In this document: piece by piece, positions 6,353 to 6,581 of the stretch
Numbering within the stretch: position 1 is the first letter of the stretch
Layout: every line of letters begins with the position of its first letter
NCBI GenBank assembly: GCA_900290385.1
Contig: OMSV01000066.1
Coordinates: 1 to 6,581, forward strand
DNA: 6,581 nt
Direction: 5' to 3'
Origin: Syntrophobacter sp. SbD2
GTDB taxonomy: Bacteria > Desulfobacterota > Syntrophobacteria > Syntrophobacterales > Syntrophobacteraceae
Translations under genes and position numbers: made by a program
The notes under the pieces: model-generated
The model's input: only the letters and a program-made list of their open reading frames with translations
Databases searched by the model: none
Told to the model about the DNA's origin: nothing

Positions 6353-6372
6353 TTGCCTTCCTATCAAATAGA

Positions 6373-6395
6373 CAACCGGAGCCAGGCTCCGGTTG
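6373..6395 (-). terminator. Perfect inverted repeat in the tuf-rpsJ spacer, possible partial terminator or processing hairpin
   Basis: Two 11-nt arms, CAACCGGAGCC and GGCTCCGGTTG on the transcribed strand, flank a single base. In RNA this folds as a 10-bp stem with a 3-nt loop, rich in GC. It starts 17 nt after the tuf stop and ends 20 nt before the rpsJ ATG. What follows it (TCTATTTG) is only weakly U-rich, so full termination is doubtful; attenuation that lets tuf exceed ribosomal protein mRNA, or an RNase processing or 3'-end stabilising element, would fit better. The repeat is seen directly; its role is inferred. Confidence 0.5.
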
Positions 6396-6412
6396 CCCTG
6401 TTGCAAATTTAA

Positions 6413-6581
6413 CTAATTGACGATCTCGGTAAGAACCCCGGCGCCTACGGTTCGGCCGCCTTCGCGAATTGCGAATCGCAACTCTTTTTCGAGTGCAACC
6501 GGAGTAATAAGCTGTACCTCGCAACTGATATTGTCGCCGGGCATAACCATTTCGACCCCTTCGGGCAGGGTCATGACGCCG
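6413..6581 (-). CDS. tuf: Elongation factor Tu, C-terminal end (partial, 5' part outside the window)
   Basis: Only the last 55 codons and the TAG stop are present; the gene begins beyond the right edge. EF-Tu is the GTPase that carries aminoacyl-tRNA to the ribosomal A site. The visible part belongs to the third (beta-barrel) domain: it contains [13 protein letters not shown] followed by [20 protein letters not shown], the near-invariant EF-Tu ending; the [14 protein letters not shown] segment alone makes the family certain. The protein ends in TEIVN. The GTPase domain cannot be assessed. Sitting 60 nt upstream of rpsJ, it is the last gene of a str-type operon (rpsL-rpsG-fusA-tuf) joined to the S10 cluster, as in many bacteria; the upstream str genes are inferred, not seen. 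A strong hairpin follows 17 nt after the stop codon. Confidence 0.98.
   Translation of the reverse strand, partial: GVMTLPEGVEMVMPGDNISCEVQLITPVALEKELRFAIREGGRTVGAGVLTEIVN

Noticed and set aside
1..6581. A mobile element, defence system, CRISPR array or other new system
   Set aside because: Every part of the window is accounted for by a canonical tuf-S10-spc cluster and short spacers; nothing foreign or unexplained of gene size remains.

Overview
The window is a stretch of bacterial chromosome that carries, entirely on the minus strand, the end of a translation elongation factor Tu gene followed by the S10-spc ribosomal protein cluster. Read in the direction of transcription (from high to low coordinates) the order is tuf (3' end only), rpsJ (S10), rplC (L3), rplD (L4), rplW (L23), rplB (L2), rpsS (S19), rplV (L22), rpsC (S3), rplP (L16), rpmC (L29), rpsQ (S17), rplN (L14), rplX (L24), rplE (L5, its last residues cut off by the window edge). 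This is the canonical bacterial order, with the str-operon gene tuf joined to S10 and S10 joined to spc with no convincing strong terminator between them. I see no mobile element, CRISPR array, tRNA, rRNA or foreign gene, and nothing credible on the plus strand. No non-genic stretch exceeds 300 bases; the longest gap is the 112-nt rplB-rpsS spacer.

Organism: moderately GC-rich (by eye in the mid-50s percent), bacterial. The protein sequences (S10 starting ..[16 protein letters not shown]3 starting [14 protein letters not shown]2 with [19 protein letters not shown]24 with two CxxC pairs, S3 without the long C-terminal tail) resemble, from memory, Desulfobacterota (former Deltaproteobacteria), perhaps near the Syntrophobacter/Syntrophus groups. 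This is an inference without a database search and is only moderately secure.

Layout: 6413-6581 tuf end; a 60-nt spacer with a strong perfect hairpin; 5370-6352 rpsJ and rplC; 3572-5322 rplD, rplW, rplB, tightly packed; a 112-nt spacer with a small hairpin; 1277-3459 rpsS to rpsQ, with overlapping or near-overlapping junctions; a 43-nt spacer with a CCGG-repeat palindrome at the S10/spc boundary; 1-1233 rplN, rplX, rplE. Start codons are ATG except rpsS (GTG) and rpsC (TTG); rpsJ has tandem ATG-GTG. All products work together as structural parts of the 30S (S10, S19, S3, S17) and 50S (L3, L4, L23, L2, L22, L16, L29, L14, L24, L5) subunits, with EF-Tu delivering aminoacyl-tRNA.

I did not find an undescribed system here. 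The points that merit a second look are modest: an unusually high share of TAG stops (8 of 14), a hairpin covering the rplE ribosome binding site where S8 autoregulation acts in E. coli, the hairpin between tuf and rpsJ, the cysteine-bearing L24, and the long rplB-rpsS spacer.
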